A stretch of DNA of 64,000 nt from Arcicella rosea (GCF_040543805.1 NZ_JBEUMS010000020.1:1-64000), one strand, 5' to 3'. Shown: positions 42,604 to 51,535, counted from the stretch's first letter. The notes: generated from the letters alone by a model not told the origin. Numbers and translations are program-made.

Positions 42604-45012
42604 ATGATAAACCTTATTCGAAAATCCTTACTGATACTATTAATTTTACCGTTTGAAATGTTTGCCCAGTCTGATAAATTAACTGTCAGTGGCTACATAA
42701 AAGACAATAAAAATGGAGAAGGCTTGATTGGTGCATCCATTTTTGTGAAGGAATTAATGACAGGTACTACCACAAATACCTACGGTTTTTATTCTTTAAC
42801 ACTTCCTAAAGGCAATTATTCATTAATCATTAGCTCAGTTGGCTATCGCAAAGTGATTAAAGACATCAAATTAATCGACCAAAATGTTACTTTGAATGTA
42901 GAAGTCCAAGAAGATGGACAAGAATTAGCAGAAGTAATTGTGAATGCTAAACGTGAAGACGACAACGTACAAGCGATAGAAATGTCTGTCAATAAAATAG
43001 ACATGAAAACCATCAAGAAAATCCCTGCTTTGTTGGGCGAGGTTGATTTGGTACGTGCTATTCAGCTATTACCGGGTGTTTCTACAGTTGGCGAAGGTGC
43101 AAGTGGTTTCAACGTTCGTGGTGGTGGAGTTGACCAAAACTTGATTCTTTTGGATGATGCCCCAGTGTATAATTCATCTCACCTTTTTGGTTTTTTCTCT
43201 ATTTTTAACCCTGATGCTGTGAAGGATGTGAAGCTCATCAAAGGCGGAATCCCTGCTCAATATGGTGGACGTGGAGCGTCAATTCTGGATGTAAAAATGA
43301 AAGAAGGAAATGCAAAAAAGCTAGAAGTAAATGGCGGAATTGGCGTAATCTTCAGTCGCCTTTCCATTGAAGCTCCTATTGTAAAAGACAAAGCTTCATT
43401 TATTGTGGCGGCTCGTCGTTCTTACATTGATGTTTTAGCAAAACCATTTTTAACGGGTGATAATGCCGATTCAAAATTTAGTTTTTATGATTTAACAGCC
43501 AAAGTAAATTATAACATTAATCAAAATAATACTGTTTTCCTTTCAGGTTATTTTGGTAGAGATGTTTTTGGAAATGACTTTGGTTTCAATTGGGGAAACA
43601 GTACGCTTTCTGCTCGTTGGAATCATGTATTTAGCTCGAAATTATTCTTAAACTCTACAGCTTTTTATAGTAATTACGATTACTTGTTAGATTCTGATTT
43701 GGCTAACAAACGCCCAAATAATGCTTTCAGGTGGACTTCTAATATCGAAAATCTAAGTTTCAAGCCAGATTTTACTTACTATATTAATCCAGAAAATACG
43801 CTGACTTTTGGTGGACAAGTATTGAATTATGATTTTACGCCAGGTTCGGCTACGGCAAGTTCAAACGGAGATAAACGTACTTTTGGTTCTGCTCCTAAAA
43901 ATGCTGTAGAGTATTCTGCTTATGTCGGAAATGAAATGAAGGTTTCGTCTAAATTGTCTTTACAATATGGAATCCGCTTTTCAAGATATGACTATACAAG
44001 TAAAGAAGATGTATATTATGAAAGAGTAAAAGTTGGTATTTCGGATGAATTCCCTTCTGGTTATGACCTCAACACCAAACCAAACGACCCTAATAAAGTA
44101 TTACAAAGTTATCAAAACTTCGAGCCAAGATTTAGTATGAAGTTGGAAACAAGCGAAACGAGTTCTATCAAAGCGAGCTATAACCGCATGGTTCAGTATA
44201 TTCACTTGCTTTCTAATACTGCTGCATCAACGCCTTTGGATGTTTGGACTTCTAGCACGAACAATATCAAACCTCAGTTAATCGACCAAGTTGCTTTGGG
44301 ATATTTCAAAAACTTAGGAGATAATGAATACGAAACTTCGGTAGAAGTATATTACAAGGATTTGAAAAACCAAATTGATTATTCTGACCGTGCCGATTTG
44401 TTTTTAAATCCAGAATTCGAAAAAGATTTGATGTTTGGAAAAGGTCGTGCTTACGGTTTAGAATTGTACGGGAAGAAAAATAAAGGCAAATTGACAGGTT
44501 GGGTAAGTTATACTTTGGCTCGTACCGAACGCTTAGTGGAAGGATTGAACAACAGTAATTGGTATCCAAACCGTTATGATCGTATGCACACTTTAAACGT
44601 AGTTGCTCAATATGAAATTAACAAGAAATGGAGTTTTGGCGGAAATTTCGCCTTTATTTCTGGAGTGCCTTATTCATTAGGAAAAGGACAAGGTACTTAT
44701 GAAGACCTAACTTATAGCATTACTGATAATGGTGTTAGAGGAAATGTAAGAGTTCCTTCTTACCATCGTTTGGATATTTCGGCGACCAAAAAGAATAAAA
44801 AAGCATTATTTGGGAAAGGTGAATCTGAATGGGTTTTCTCGGTATATAACTTGTACAATCGTAGAAATCCATTTTCAATTTATACAAGACCTAAAGAACA
44901 AACTGCTGGAGAAGCGGCACAGTCGCCAACAAGTGTTGTTCAAAATGAAGCGGTACGTTTATCAATTATTGGCTCATTTATTCCATCAATAACGTACAAT
45001 TTTAAATTCTAA
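42604..45012 (+). CDS. TonB-dependent receptor with carboxypeptidase-like N-terminal domain
   Basis: 802 residues. Signal peptide (LIRKSLLILLILPFEMFAQ), a carboxypepD-reg-like beta-sandwich (GYIKDNKNGEGLIGASIFV, to about residue 105), a plug (RAIQLLPGVSTVGEGASGFN, VRGGGVDQNLILLDDAPVYN) and a 22-strand type barrel ending in NFKF. It lacks an obvious SusD partner. The next gene is a DUF4249 lipoprotein, a pairing common in this phylum. The substrate is unknown. Confidence 0.9.
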   Translation: MINLIRKSLLILLILPFEMFAQSDKLTVSGYIKDNKNGEGLIGASIFVKELMTGTTTNTYGFYSLTLPKGNYSLIISSVGYRKVIKDIKLIDQNVTLNVEVQEDGQELAEVIVNAKREDDNVQAIEMSVNKIDMKTIKKIPALLGEVDLVRAIQLLPGVSTVGEGASGFNVRGGGVDQNLILLDDAPVYNSSHLFGFFSIFNPDAVKDVKLIKGGIPAQYGGRGASILDVKMKEGNAKKLEVNGGIGVIFSRLSIEAPIVKDKASFIVAARRSYIDVLAKPFLTGDNADSKFSFYDLTAKVNYNINQNNTVFLSGYFGRDVFGNDFGFNWGNSTLSARWNHVFSSKLFLNSTAFYSNYDYLLDSDLANKRPNNAFRWTSNIENLSFKPDFTYYINPENTLTFGGQVLNYDFTPGSATASSNGDKRTFGSAPKNAVEYSAYVGNEMKVSSKLSLQYGIRFSRYDYTSKEDVYYERVKVGISDEFPSGYDLNTKPNDPNKVLQSYQNFEPRFSMKLETSETSSIKASYNRMVQYIHLLSNTAASTPLDVWTSSTNNIKPQLIDQVALGYFKNLGDNEYETSVEVYYKDLKNQIDYSDRADLFLNPEFEKDLMFGKGRAYGLELYGKKNKGKLTGWVSYTLARTERLVEGLNNSNWYPNRYDRMHTLNVVAQYEINKKWSFGGNFAFISGVPYSLGKGQGTYEDLTYSITDNGVRGNVRVPSYHRLDISATKKNKKALFGKGESEWVFSVYNLYNRRNPFSIYTRPKEQTAGEAAQSPTSVVQNEAVRLSIIGSFIPSITYNFKF

Positions 45013-45037
45013 CATCGAAACTTTAACAGTATCAATC

Positions 45038-45961
45038 ATGAAATCAATTATTAAAACTATATTTTCCTTATTTCTTGGCATATCACTGATGAGTTGTGAG
45101 GATGTCATTGACTTAAATGTTCCTGAAACTGAAAAGTATTTAGTAGTAGAAGGAACAATAACGGATGTAGCGGGTGAACAAGTTATTAAACTGAGTGAAT
45201 CTCAAGCTTTATTGAGTAGCACAACGCCAAGAGCCATTACAAATGCGGTGGTAAAAGTAACAGACAATACAGGTAAGATTTATGAATTCAAAGACTTGAA
45301 GAATGAAGGCAAATACGTTTGGACTCCTTCAAGCTCTACAGAAATAATGGGTGTAATTGGTAAAACTTATACTTTGACCATTGAAGCTGAAGGTGAAAGT
45401 TTCAAAGCGGTTTCTGAATTGAAAAGAGTTCCTAAAATTGATTCTATCGTTTATAAGTACGAAGATAGTCCTAACTTAAACCAAACAGGTGATGACAAAC
45501 CCAAAGAAGGCTACGACGCTAATTTTTATGCCAAAGATTTTGTGGGAGTAGGAGACTGCTATCGTGTAAAAGTATATAAAAATGGGAAGTTGTTCAGCGG
45601 AGCTGAAAATATTGTTATTGCTTATGATGCACTTTTGAATAAAAGTAGTGTTGGCGATGGACTGATGTTTATTTTACCACTTCGTCGTGCTATTTCTCCA
45701 GAATTATATGCAGAAAACGATAAATTGAAAGTTGAACTAAGTTCGATTACGGAAGCACATTTTGATTTTTGGACTCAGTTACGTACTGAATTAAATAATT
45801 CAGGCTTATTTGCGACACCTGCGGCTAGAATCCCATGTAATGTAAACAATACAAACCCAAATTCAAAAAAACAAGCAGCAGGCTGGTTTGGTACTTCTGC
45901 CGTTACTTCTTTGGAAGTTACAATTGATAAAAACAAAGCGGTAAAGGAATTTAATGATTAG
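45038..45961 (+). CDS. DUF4249 domain lipoprotein
   Basis: 307 residues. Lipobox SLMSC at residues 15-19, then CEDVIDLNVPETEKYLVVEG (DUF4249 start), SQALLSSTTPRAITNAVVKV and IDSIVYKYEDSP. The family is found next to TonB receptors and is thought to be a surface or periplasmic partner; its function is not established. It starts 25 nt after the receptor stop. The following intergenic repeat begins at its stop codon. Confidence 0.87.
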   Translation: MKSIIKTIFSLFLGISLMSCEDVIDLNVPETEKYLVVEGTITDVAGEQVIKLSESQALLSSTTPRAITNAVVKVTDNTGKIYEFKDLKNEGKYVWTPSSSTEIMGVIGKTYTLTIEAEGESFKAVSELKRVPKIDSIVYKYEDSPNLNQTGDDKPKEGYDANFYAKDFVGVGDCYRVKVYKNGKLFSGAENIVIAYDALLNKSSVGDGLMFILPLRRAISPELYAENDKLKVELSSITEAHFDFWTQLRTELNNSGLFATPAARIPCNVNNTNPNSKKQAAGWFGTSAVTSLEVTIDKNKAVKEFND

Positions 45962-45965
45962 ATTT

Positions 45966-46061
45966 GTAGCTTAGTATGGCTTTCAGTCGTCGGCTTTCGG
46001 CTATACACTTTCGGTTTTTTAGAATTACTGAAACCCGACGACTGATAGCCGATAGCAGACC
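45966..46061. repeat. Inverted AGC/CCGA element after the DUF4249 gene
   Basis: Left arm 45976-46015 (GGCTTTCAGTCGTCGGCTTT) and right arm 46027-46060 (CTGAAACCCGACGACTGATAG) are near-complementary about 12 nt apart. It precedes the VF530 ATG by 14 nt. Confidence 0.7.
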
Positions 46062-46074
46062 AAAAAATAAAAAT

Positions 46075-46341
46075 ATGGAAACCAAGCAAAAAAATAATCC
46101 ATTACATGGAGTAACCTTAGAAAATATAGTGAACCATTTAGTGGCTTATTATGGTTGGGAAAAATTAGGAGAATTAATCAATATTCGTTGTTTTAATTAT
46201 GACCCTAACGTAAAATCAAGCTTGTCTTTTTTAAGAAAAACTCCTTGGGCAAGAACAAAAGTAGAATTGCTTTACATGAAAAGTTTAAGAGATATTGCTA
46301 AAGCAGAGAAGCTTAAAATTGCTAAAAACAATGAGATTTAA
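46075..46341 (+). CDS. VF530-family DNA-binding protein
   Basis: 88 residues from ATG 46075. Seen: NPLHGVTLENIVNHLVAYYG, WEKLGELINIRCFNYDPNV and FLRKTPWARTKVELLY, the VF530 (DUF2132) signature; a family member from Vibrio is reported to bind DNA. The frame continues upstream to 45976, but that stretch is repeat sequence and is not taken as coding. Cytosolic; role unknown. Confidence 0.85.
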   Translation: METKQKNNPLHGVTLENIVNHLVAYYGWEKLGELINIRCFNYDPNVKSSLSFLRKTPWARTKVELLYMKSLRDIAKAEKLKIAKNNEI

Positions 46342-46375
46342 GCAATTTGATTTTTACGTCATAAAATAATTATCA

Positions 46376-46412
46376 AAAATCTCGAAAGTGAATTATTCAT
46401 TTTCGGGATTTT
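46376..46412 (+). terminator. Terminator after the VF530 gene
   Basis: AAAAATCTCGAAAGTGAAT pairs with ATTCATTTTCGGGATTTTT (G-T pairs tolerated), followed by a T8 run. Confidence 0.8.
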
Positions 46413-46520
46413 TTTTATCCTCAATAAAATAAATTTTATCCTTCTAAAACTTCAATCTATCGGAAAGCATTTCTAGAAAATAGTTTTTATAAGTTGTTTT
46501 GAATCAAATAATAAATATAA

Positions 46521-46562
46521 AAGTCGATAGCTGATGACCGAAAGCTAAAAGCTTCAATCTCA
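46521..46562. repeat. AGC/CCGA-family single arm
   Basis: AAGTCGATAGCTGATGACCG and AAAGCTAAAAGCTTC words of the dispersed family, upstream of the histidine kinase gene. Confidence 0.5.
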
Positions 46563-46628
46563 ATCTAATCAAAACAATTCATTAAATTTAAACTTGCATC
46601 ATTCGCATAGGCTGATGCTTTCTGAGCA

Positions 46629-48782
46629 ATGAACTATAAACCAGTAATTACCAAAAAATACGACGTTGAAAACCTCAAAAACCTTCAACTAAAAACTTTC
46701 TCTGGCGATATAGAGATAGTCGGACATGATGATAATACCATCAAAGTAGAAGTATTTGCTACTGTTCGTAGTTTGTTTACTTTTTTTATCATCAAAGACC
46801 CATTACTGGAATTTGATTTTGAGGCTCATGATTTATCAATGAACGTGGTTAACGATACATTGCATATTTATTCAAAACCCAATTATCTTAATATTTATAA
46901 TTGGTTTAATTTCCAGAAAACCTCTTTCAGTATTTATTTGCCAGCGTCTATCAATTCTTATTCAAAAACCTATGGGGGAAAAATAGCCTTAAAAAACCTT
47001 GAAGGGAATCATAGTTTTTCTACTTGGGGAGGAAATATTTCTGCCGAACAGACTCATGGTAATATTTATGGAAAAACGATGGGCGGTAAGATTAATTTAT
47101 TAAGATGTGAAGGAAATGTTGAAGCTACTACAATGGGTGGAAATATCTTTTTAGCAGGAAACAACGCTGATATTAAGATAGATACCAAAGGTGGAAATAT
47201 GTATATTCAGAACCATGAAGGAAAAATTCACTGTTCAAGTTGGGGAGGGAATATCGAAGCTTTCAATGTTTCTGGCGCTTTCGAATGCAACACCGCAGGT
47301 GGAAATATTGCTTTAAAAAACATAAATGGTAATATCGGAGCAAGTACCAAAGGCGGAAATATTCGGGCTGAAGTAAATGCGATTAATCAATACGCTTGGT
47401 TTGATACGGCTGGTGGAAACATCAATATTTCGCTCCCGCTCGAACATCCCATAGATTTGGAAGCATCTGCCAATAGAATATATTTGCCCCCACTTCAAAA
47501 TTTTTCGGGCTATCAAACCAAACAAAGTATCAGAGGAAAATTGAATGGGGGCGGAGCGAACGTAACCATTAAAACCTTGGCGGGTAAAATAAATATCTTT
47601 CATTCAGACTTTGCCAACGATACTTATCGTCCGAATGCTCCGAAAGATAATCCACAGCAACCTCCTGAAAAAAAAAGCCCTGAGCCTTTTCATGAAAAAC
47701 CTATAAAAAACGCTAAACCTTTTGCTAAAACTGAGCATGAGTCTCAGTGGAAACCATCATACAATATCTATTTTAACATCATTTTTTGTTTACTGGTAGG
47801 TTATGCTTTTACTTCTGTGATTTTCTTTTCACTTCAAATCAGTCATTTACCTTTAGATTTTTCTGGAGTTTATCAGGATGTTTTTTACTTGAATCTGATG
47901 AGTTCCTTCGCTGCTGTGGCTTCTATTTATGTTTTTATAAACTTTATTGAAAATAGAATTCCCGTAGATTTTGTGAAGTTTTTCCCTTTAATGGGCTGTT
48001 CTTTACTTTTCGGCAACCTTTTTCATACAACTTTAAGCTGGCAAAATGTTGATAAAAGTATTTGGGACCTTGATAATGGGACTGCTATTTATTTTTACTT
48101 TATTCTTCCTGTGCTGATTAGTTGGGCGTACCTTTTTTATTGGCTAAGAACACGCAGTATTACTCGTAAAATTTCTGAACAAGAGTACCAATTATTGAAT
48201 TTAGAAAAGCTAAAATCAAAAGCACAATTAGATGCTTTGGAAGCCCGAATCAATCCACATTTTTTGTATAATTCGCTGAATAGTATTACAGGTTTAATTC
48301 ACGATAAACCTGATAAAGCGGAGGAAATGACGATTCAATTATCAAAATTGTTTCGCTACACAACAGGACGAACCGAAGAGAATTTTCATACTTTGGCAGA
48401 TGAATTAGAAATCATTAAAGCTTATCTAACAATTGAAGAAGTACGTTTTGGACATCGTTTGACTTATGCTATTGATTGTGAAGAAAGTATTTTGGAAGAA
48501 AAAATTCCTCGATTTTTGTTACAGCCTTTGGTAGAAAATGCTATTAAACATGGTATTTCTAAAATTGCCAGTGCAGGAATTATTTCGGTTAAAATCACAA
48601 CGCTTGAGAATAAGATTTTGATAAAAATCCATGACAACGGACCAGACTTTGGCGAATCTTTCGGAGGAGGTTTTGGCTTGCGGAGTATCAAGGAAAAACT
48701 AAAAATTGTTTATGGTGACAAGGCAACTATTGACATTAAAAATCAACCGGAGAAGGTGGTGGTGATTTATTTGCCTTTGTAG
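46629..48782 (+). CDS. LytS-type sensor histidine kinase with N-terminal DUF4097-like beta-solenoid
   Basis: 717 residues without a signal peptide. Residues 1-325 form a DUF4097-like repeat with GG-[KN]-[IM] motifs at 116, 134, 152, 170, 188, 206, 224 and 242 (exactly 18 apart), then 262. A Pro/Lys linker leads to four membrane helices (about 380-402, 417-440, 449-466, 486-506), a coil, the His_kinase domain with phosphoacceptor His544 (INPHFLYNSLN) and an ATPase core (LVENAIKHGI, DNGPDFGESFGGGFGL). Paired with the LytTR regulator gene 81 nt downstream. Confidence 0.87.
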   Translation: MNYKPVITKKYDVENLKNLQLKTFSGDIEIVGHDDNTIKVEVFATVRSLFTFFIIKDPLLEFDFEAHDLSMNVVNDTLHIYSKPNYLNIYNWFNFQKTSFSIYLPASINSYSKTYGGKIALKNLEGNHSFSTWGGNISAEQTHGNIYGKTMGGKINLLRCEGNVEATTMGGNIFLAGNNADIKIDTKGGNMYIQNHEGKIHCSSWGGNIEAFNVSGAFECNTAGGNIALKNINGNIGASTKGGNIRAEVNAINQYAWFDTAGGNINISLPLEHPIDLEASANRIYLPPLQNFSGYQTKQSIRGKLNGGGANVTIKTLAGKINIFHSDFANDTYRPNAPKDNPQQPPEKKSPEPFHEKPIKNAKPFAKTEHESQWKPSYNIYFNIIFCLLVGYAFTSVIFFSLQISHLPLDFSGVYQDVFYLNLMSSFAAVASIYVFINFIENRIPVDFVKFFPLMGCSLLFGNLFHTTLSWQNVDKSIWDLDNGTAIYFYFILPVLISWAYLFYWLRTRSITRKISEQEYQLLNLEKLKSKAQLDALEARINPHFLYNSLNSITGLIHDKPDKAEEMTIQLSKLFRYTTGRTEENFHTLADELEIIKAYLTIEEVRFGHRLTYAIDCEESILEEKIPRFLLQPLVENAIKHGISKIASAGIISVKITTLENKILIKIHDNGPDFGESFGGGFGLRSIKEKLKIVYGDKATIDIKNQPEKVVVIYLPL

Positions 48783-48863
48783 CTTTCAGCTATGAGCTTT
48801 TTGCTTGAGATATAAATTAATAAAAATCGAAAACTGAAATCCGACATCCGAAATCCAAAAATC
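48780..48863. repeat. AGC/CCGA element between kinase and regulator genes
   Basis: TAGCTTTCAGCTATGAGC at 48780-48797 and CTGAAATCCGACATCCGAAA at about 48834-48854. It begins at the kinase stop and ends at the regulator ATG, so it constitutes the intercistronic spacer. Confidence 0.65.
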
Positions 48864-49625
48864 ATGCAATACAAAACCATACTTATAGACGACGAACCTA
48901 TTTCAATTAGTCGAATGCGAAGACTTTTGAATGATTATGACGATACTTTCGACATCATTGGCGAGGCTTTGAACGGACAAGAGGGCTTGGAAATCATCGA
49001 AGATTTAAAGCCTGATTTAATTTTCTTAGACATCGAAATGCCCATTCTTTCTGGTTTTGAGATGCTGGCAAAGCTTACTTATATGCCGATTGTGATTTTT
49101 GTGACTGCCTTCGACCAATTTGCGATGAAGGCTTTTGAAGAAAATTCTATAGATTATTTATTAAAGCCTATCGAAAAATCAAGGTTGGATAGAACGGTAC
49201 AAAAACTGCTGAAATTTACGGAAAACCAATCTTTAAAACTTTCTTCCGAGAGTATTCAATCTATTTCGGAATTGCTAAAACCTAAAAAAGAAATACATTC
49301 TATTTCTGTAAAGAATGGCGATAAAATTTTAATCATTGCTTTCCACGAAATCGCCTTTTTTCAGGCAGATGATAAGTATGTATTTTTAAATACTGTCGAT
49401 GGAAAACAACATATTACCAATTATACCATTGCCAACCTTAGCGAAAAACTACCAGACAGCTTTATCAGAATCAGCCGTTCGTGTATTGTAAATGCTACCA
49501 GAATTAAAGAATTAGAAAGACATTTCAACGGCAAATACTTGGTAGTAATGCAAGACCAAAAACGAAGTAAATTAGAAACAGGCGTTTCTTTCCACGATAA
49601 TTTAAAGCGATTGATGGAGATTTAG
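48864..49625 (+). CDS. LytTR-family response regulator
   Basis: 253 residues. Receiver with Asp56 (LIFLDIEMPILSG), Thr/Lys switch residues (VTAFDQFAMKAF, DYLLKPIEKSRL), then a C-terminal LytTR domain (KILIIAFHEIAFFQADDKYV, SFIRISRSCIVNATRIKELE). It should be phosphorylated by the LytS-type kinase upstream. Targets are unknown; other LytTR sites were not identified. Confidence 0.93.
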   Translation: MQYKTILIDDEPISISRMRRLLNDYDDTFDIIGEALNGQEGLEIIEDLKPDLIFLDIEMPILSGFEMLAKLTYMPIVIFVTAFDQFAMKAFEENSIDYLLKPIEKSRLDRTVQKLLKFTENQSLKLSSESIQSISELLKPKKEIHSISVKNGDKILIIAFHEIAFFQADDKYVFLNTVDGKQHITNYTIANLSEKLPDSFIRISRSCIVNATRIKELERHFNGKYLVVMQDQKRSKLETGVSFHDNLKRLMEI

Positions 49626-49628
49626 GAA

Positions 49629-49773
49629 GAGGCTTTCGGGTTTCGGATTCCACCTTCGTTGGAGTTATCTCCAACGAAACGAGCGTAAGCAACTCGCCAA
49701 ATGTGAAGGGAGAATTAAACTATCAAGCTGGTGTGTTGCTTACGCACATCCTGTTGGAGATAACTCCAACAAG
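49629..49773. repeat. Large inverted repeat with nested GTTGGAGttatCTCCAAC palindromes
   Basis: Starts with family words (GGCTTTCGGGTTTCGGATTC, 49631-49650). Then 49656-49699 and 49731-49773 are inverted copies, each containing a palindrome CGTTGGAGTTATCTCCAACG or TGTTGGAGATAACTCCAACA and a GCGTAAGCAAC word. It can fold as a cruciform or long hairpin. Confidence 0.7.
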
Positions 49774-49778
49774 GGCAA

Positions 49779-49809
49779 AATAAAAATCAGTCTCAGACTG
49801 ATTTTTATT
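49779..49809. terminator. Palindromic terminator-like hairpin
   Basis: AATAAAAATCAGTCT and its complement are separated by a single C. The T-rich right side gives a plausible terminator for the two-component operon. Confidence 0.6.
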
Positions 49810-49844
49810 GGAGCTTCCAAGTTTAGAAACTTAGAAGAGCTTGG
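49796..49844. repeat. GACTGATTTT...AAGTTTAGAAACTT repeat, copy 1
   Basis: Shares about 45 of 49 positions with 50608-50654, including the small hairpin AAGTTT-AG-AAACTT and GAAGAGCTTGG. Confidence 0.6.
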
Positions 49845-49868
49845 GAGATTAGTTGTTGACAATAATTT

Positions 49869-50093
49869 TTATTTATCCCATAGTTTGTCAAATAATTTCG
49901 GACAAATTTTCTTCATACTCTGAGGTTTGTCTTCTTGCCAAGTAAATTTAAACTGAGGATAATTTCCTTCATTTTCTTTAAACTTTTCTTCATCAATATA
50001 GTCATATAAATCCTTACCTGTCTTTCGTTTAAATGCTTCCAGAGCTACATACCAAAAAGCTTCAAATTCATACATTTCTAAATCTTCGTTCAC
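49869..50093 (-). pseudogene. C-terminal part of a DUF4240 protein, out of frame with its N-terminus
   Basis: A 74-residue frame opening at GTG 50093 with EFEAFWYVALEAFKRKTGKD, LYDYIDEEKF and ICPKLFDKLW, the usual DUF4240 C-terminal half. It has no signal and no own start region of note. Reading across an A8 tract (50116-50123) one base back from the upstream frame joins it exactly to the N-terminal part (NAKKNPDNLINEVNEDLEMY). It is therefore a broken half or the product of frameshifting, not a separate gene. Confidence 0.75.
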
Positions 50094-50101
50094 TTCGTTG
50101 A

Positions 50102-50560
50102 TTAAATTGTCTGGATTTTTTTTGCATTATAGTAAGCTTTTTTACCTCTTGAAATCACCCAATTTCTAAAATACTCAAAACCATCGTCCGAAGAGCCATT
50201 ATTCATAATACATCCTGCACACCACATTTCTGAATTATAAGTGTCATAAAGTAACTTGTCTGTTCGTAAACGAAAACCAATCATCTGTTTTGGTGTCAAG
50301 GTACCAATTTCATTTATTAAATACTGTTCTTGGTCATCTTGGTTAGAAGTGTTTTTTAATGATTTGTCAATAATTTTCCAATACAAATCTTCATCTAGCA
50401 TTTCTGCTGTTTTTGCAAGTTGTGTCGTATCAAAACTTGTAATATTGTTTACATTTTGTTTAGGAATTTCTTTTTTCCAAAATAATCCCATTTTGTTATT
50501 GCCTTTTGTTGAACAACTTAAAAAAGTCAAGGTTAGTACTGTGAATATTAGTGTTTTCAT
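50102..50560 (-). CDS. DUF4240 lipoprotein, N-terminal part (frameshifted)
   Basis: 152 residues. Lipoprotein signal TLIFTVLTLTFLSC with Cys16, a linker, then DUF4240: MLDEDLYWKIIDKSLK, TPKQMIGFRLRTDKLLYDT, EYFRNWVISRGKKAYYNAKK. The frame stops at 50102 just after the A8 run, while the rest of the domain continues in the -1 frame at 49869-50093. Lipidated DUF4240 proteins are not typical (the family is usually cytosolic). Function unknown. Confidence 0.75.
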   Translation of the reverse strand: MKTLIFTVLTLTFLSCSTKGNNKMGLFWKKEIPKQNVNNITSFDTTQLAKTAEMLDEDLYWKIIDKSLKNTSNQDDQEQYLINEIGTLTPKQMIGFRLRTDKLLYDTYNSEMWCAGCIMNNGSSDDGFEYFRNWVISRGKKAYYNAKKIQTI

Positions 50561-50607
50561 AATTTTATTAATCGATGTGAGGATAAGTATGCTTTACAAA
50601 GTTTAAG

Positions 50608-50654
50608 ACTGATTTTATTGTAGCTTCTAAGTTTAGAAACTTGGAAGAGCTTGG
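50608..50654. repeat. GACTGATTTT...AAGTTTAGAAACTT repeat, copy 2
   Basis: Second copy of the element at 49796-49844, in the same orientation about 810 bp away. The pair brackets the frameshifted DUF4240 locus. Confidence 0.6.
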
Positions 50655-50668
50655 AGTTTTGATTTGTT

Positions 50669-51256
50669 TTAATCAATAGACTTATTTAATATATCCAAAG
50701 AAACATTTAAACCCAAAATTGAGCTTTTCATTTCATTGTATATTCGTTGTCTTAAACCTTCTGAAAGATTCCCACCTTGAAACGAATTAAATGAATTTAT
50801 AAAATTCTCCATTTTCTTTACTTCTAAATTTAATTTTCTTAGTGCTTCAATAGAAATAATATTAACATTTTGATGATACCCTTTTTTACTTAATTTAGGT
50901 TTTCGAACTTCAAAATTCTCCAAGTTTCCTTGTGGGTCACCCGGAAAAAATGTTCCATGTGCTAAGAAATTTCTAATTTCTATTACTTTTAAGAAGTTTT
51001 TGTGAAAATTGTCAATTAAATCTGTAATTTCTTTATCCTCAGAAATATCTAGTGTCAGAAAAAGACTTTTAAACTTAGAAAGCAAGGGATTTGCAGTTAA
51101 ACCTTCTAATAAAATTTCAATTTTTTTATCATCCTCTGAAAACATATTATGATTTGTACAAATGTTACGTATTATATAACAAAGCCTAAAATTTATGTTT
51201 TCAAAATTTATAATAAATTTACCATATTCTAAATAGAATTTATCGAGTTCTTTCAT
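50669..51256 (-). CDS. Hypothetical protein with a HEPN-like R-x4-H motif
   Basis: 195 residues, all-helical in appearance. The segment VIEIRNFLAHGTFF (Arg95 to His100) matches the R-N-x3-H signature of HEPN-fold proteins, many of which are ribonucleases in conflict or toxin systems. No antitoxin-like partner (MNT or HTH) is adjacent. Base composition is more A/T-rich than neighbours, in keeping with an accessory gene. The HEPN assignment is from the motif only. Confidence 0.5.
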   Translation of the reverse strand: MKELDKFYLEYGKFIINFENINFRLCYIIRNICTNHNMFSEDDKKIEILLEGLTANPLLSKFKSLFLTLDISEDKEITDLIDNFHKNFLKVIEIRNFLAHGTFFPGDPQGNLENFEVRKPKLSKKGYHQNVNIISIEALRKLNLEVKKMENFINSFNSFQGGNLSEGLRQRIYNEMKSSILGLNVSLDILNKSID

Positions 51257-51452
51257 TGAGGAAACAAGTTGACAATATTGTGTTTAACAGATAAGATTTT
51301 TTATTTTTTAAATTGATTTGTATTATACACTTCATAATGAAATAATATAAATCCAAACACTCCCACAACCTACCATTTTCCCACAAAATACCCAAACCAA
51401 TAGCTAACAATTTCCCAAAAACTTATTAAACGGTATTTTGTCTTATGATAAG

Positions 51453-51532
51453 GTGTAGCGGTAAATCTTGCGGTTACCTTTTAGGAAAGTACAGATACAA
51501 AAACGGTAACCGTAAAGGTTTACAGCTACATA
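51453..51532. repeat. Imperfect 30-bp inverted repeat (GTGTAGCGGTAAAT.../...GTTTACAGCTACAT)
   Basis: Left arm 51453-51482 and right arm 51502-51531 share GTAGC-GTAAA and CGGTTACC words, with a spacer of about 19 nt. It lies immediately before the 21-bp array. Confidence 0.65.
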
Positions 51533-51535
51533 TCA

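Noticed and set aside
45976..46074. N-terminal extension of the VF530 protein (33 residues rich in Arg)
   Set aside because: It is a translation of the AGC/CCGA repeat. An ATG with normal spacing exists at 46075 directly before the conserved domain.
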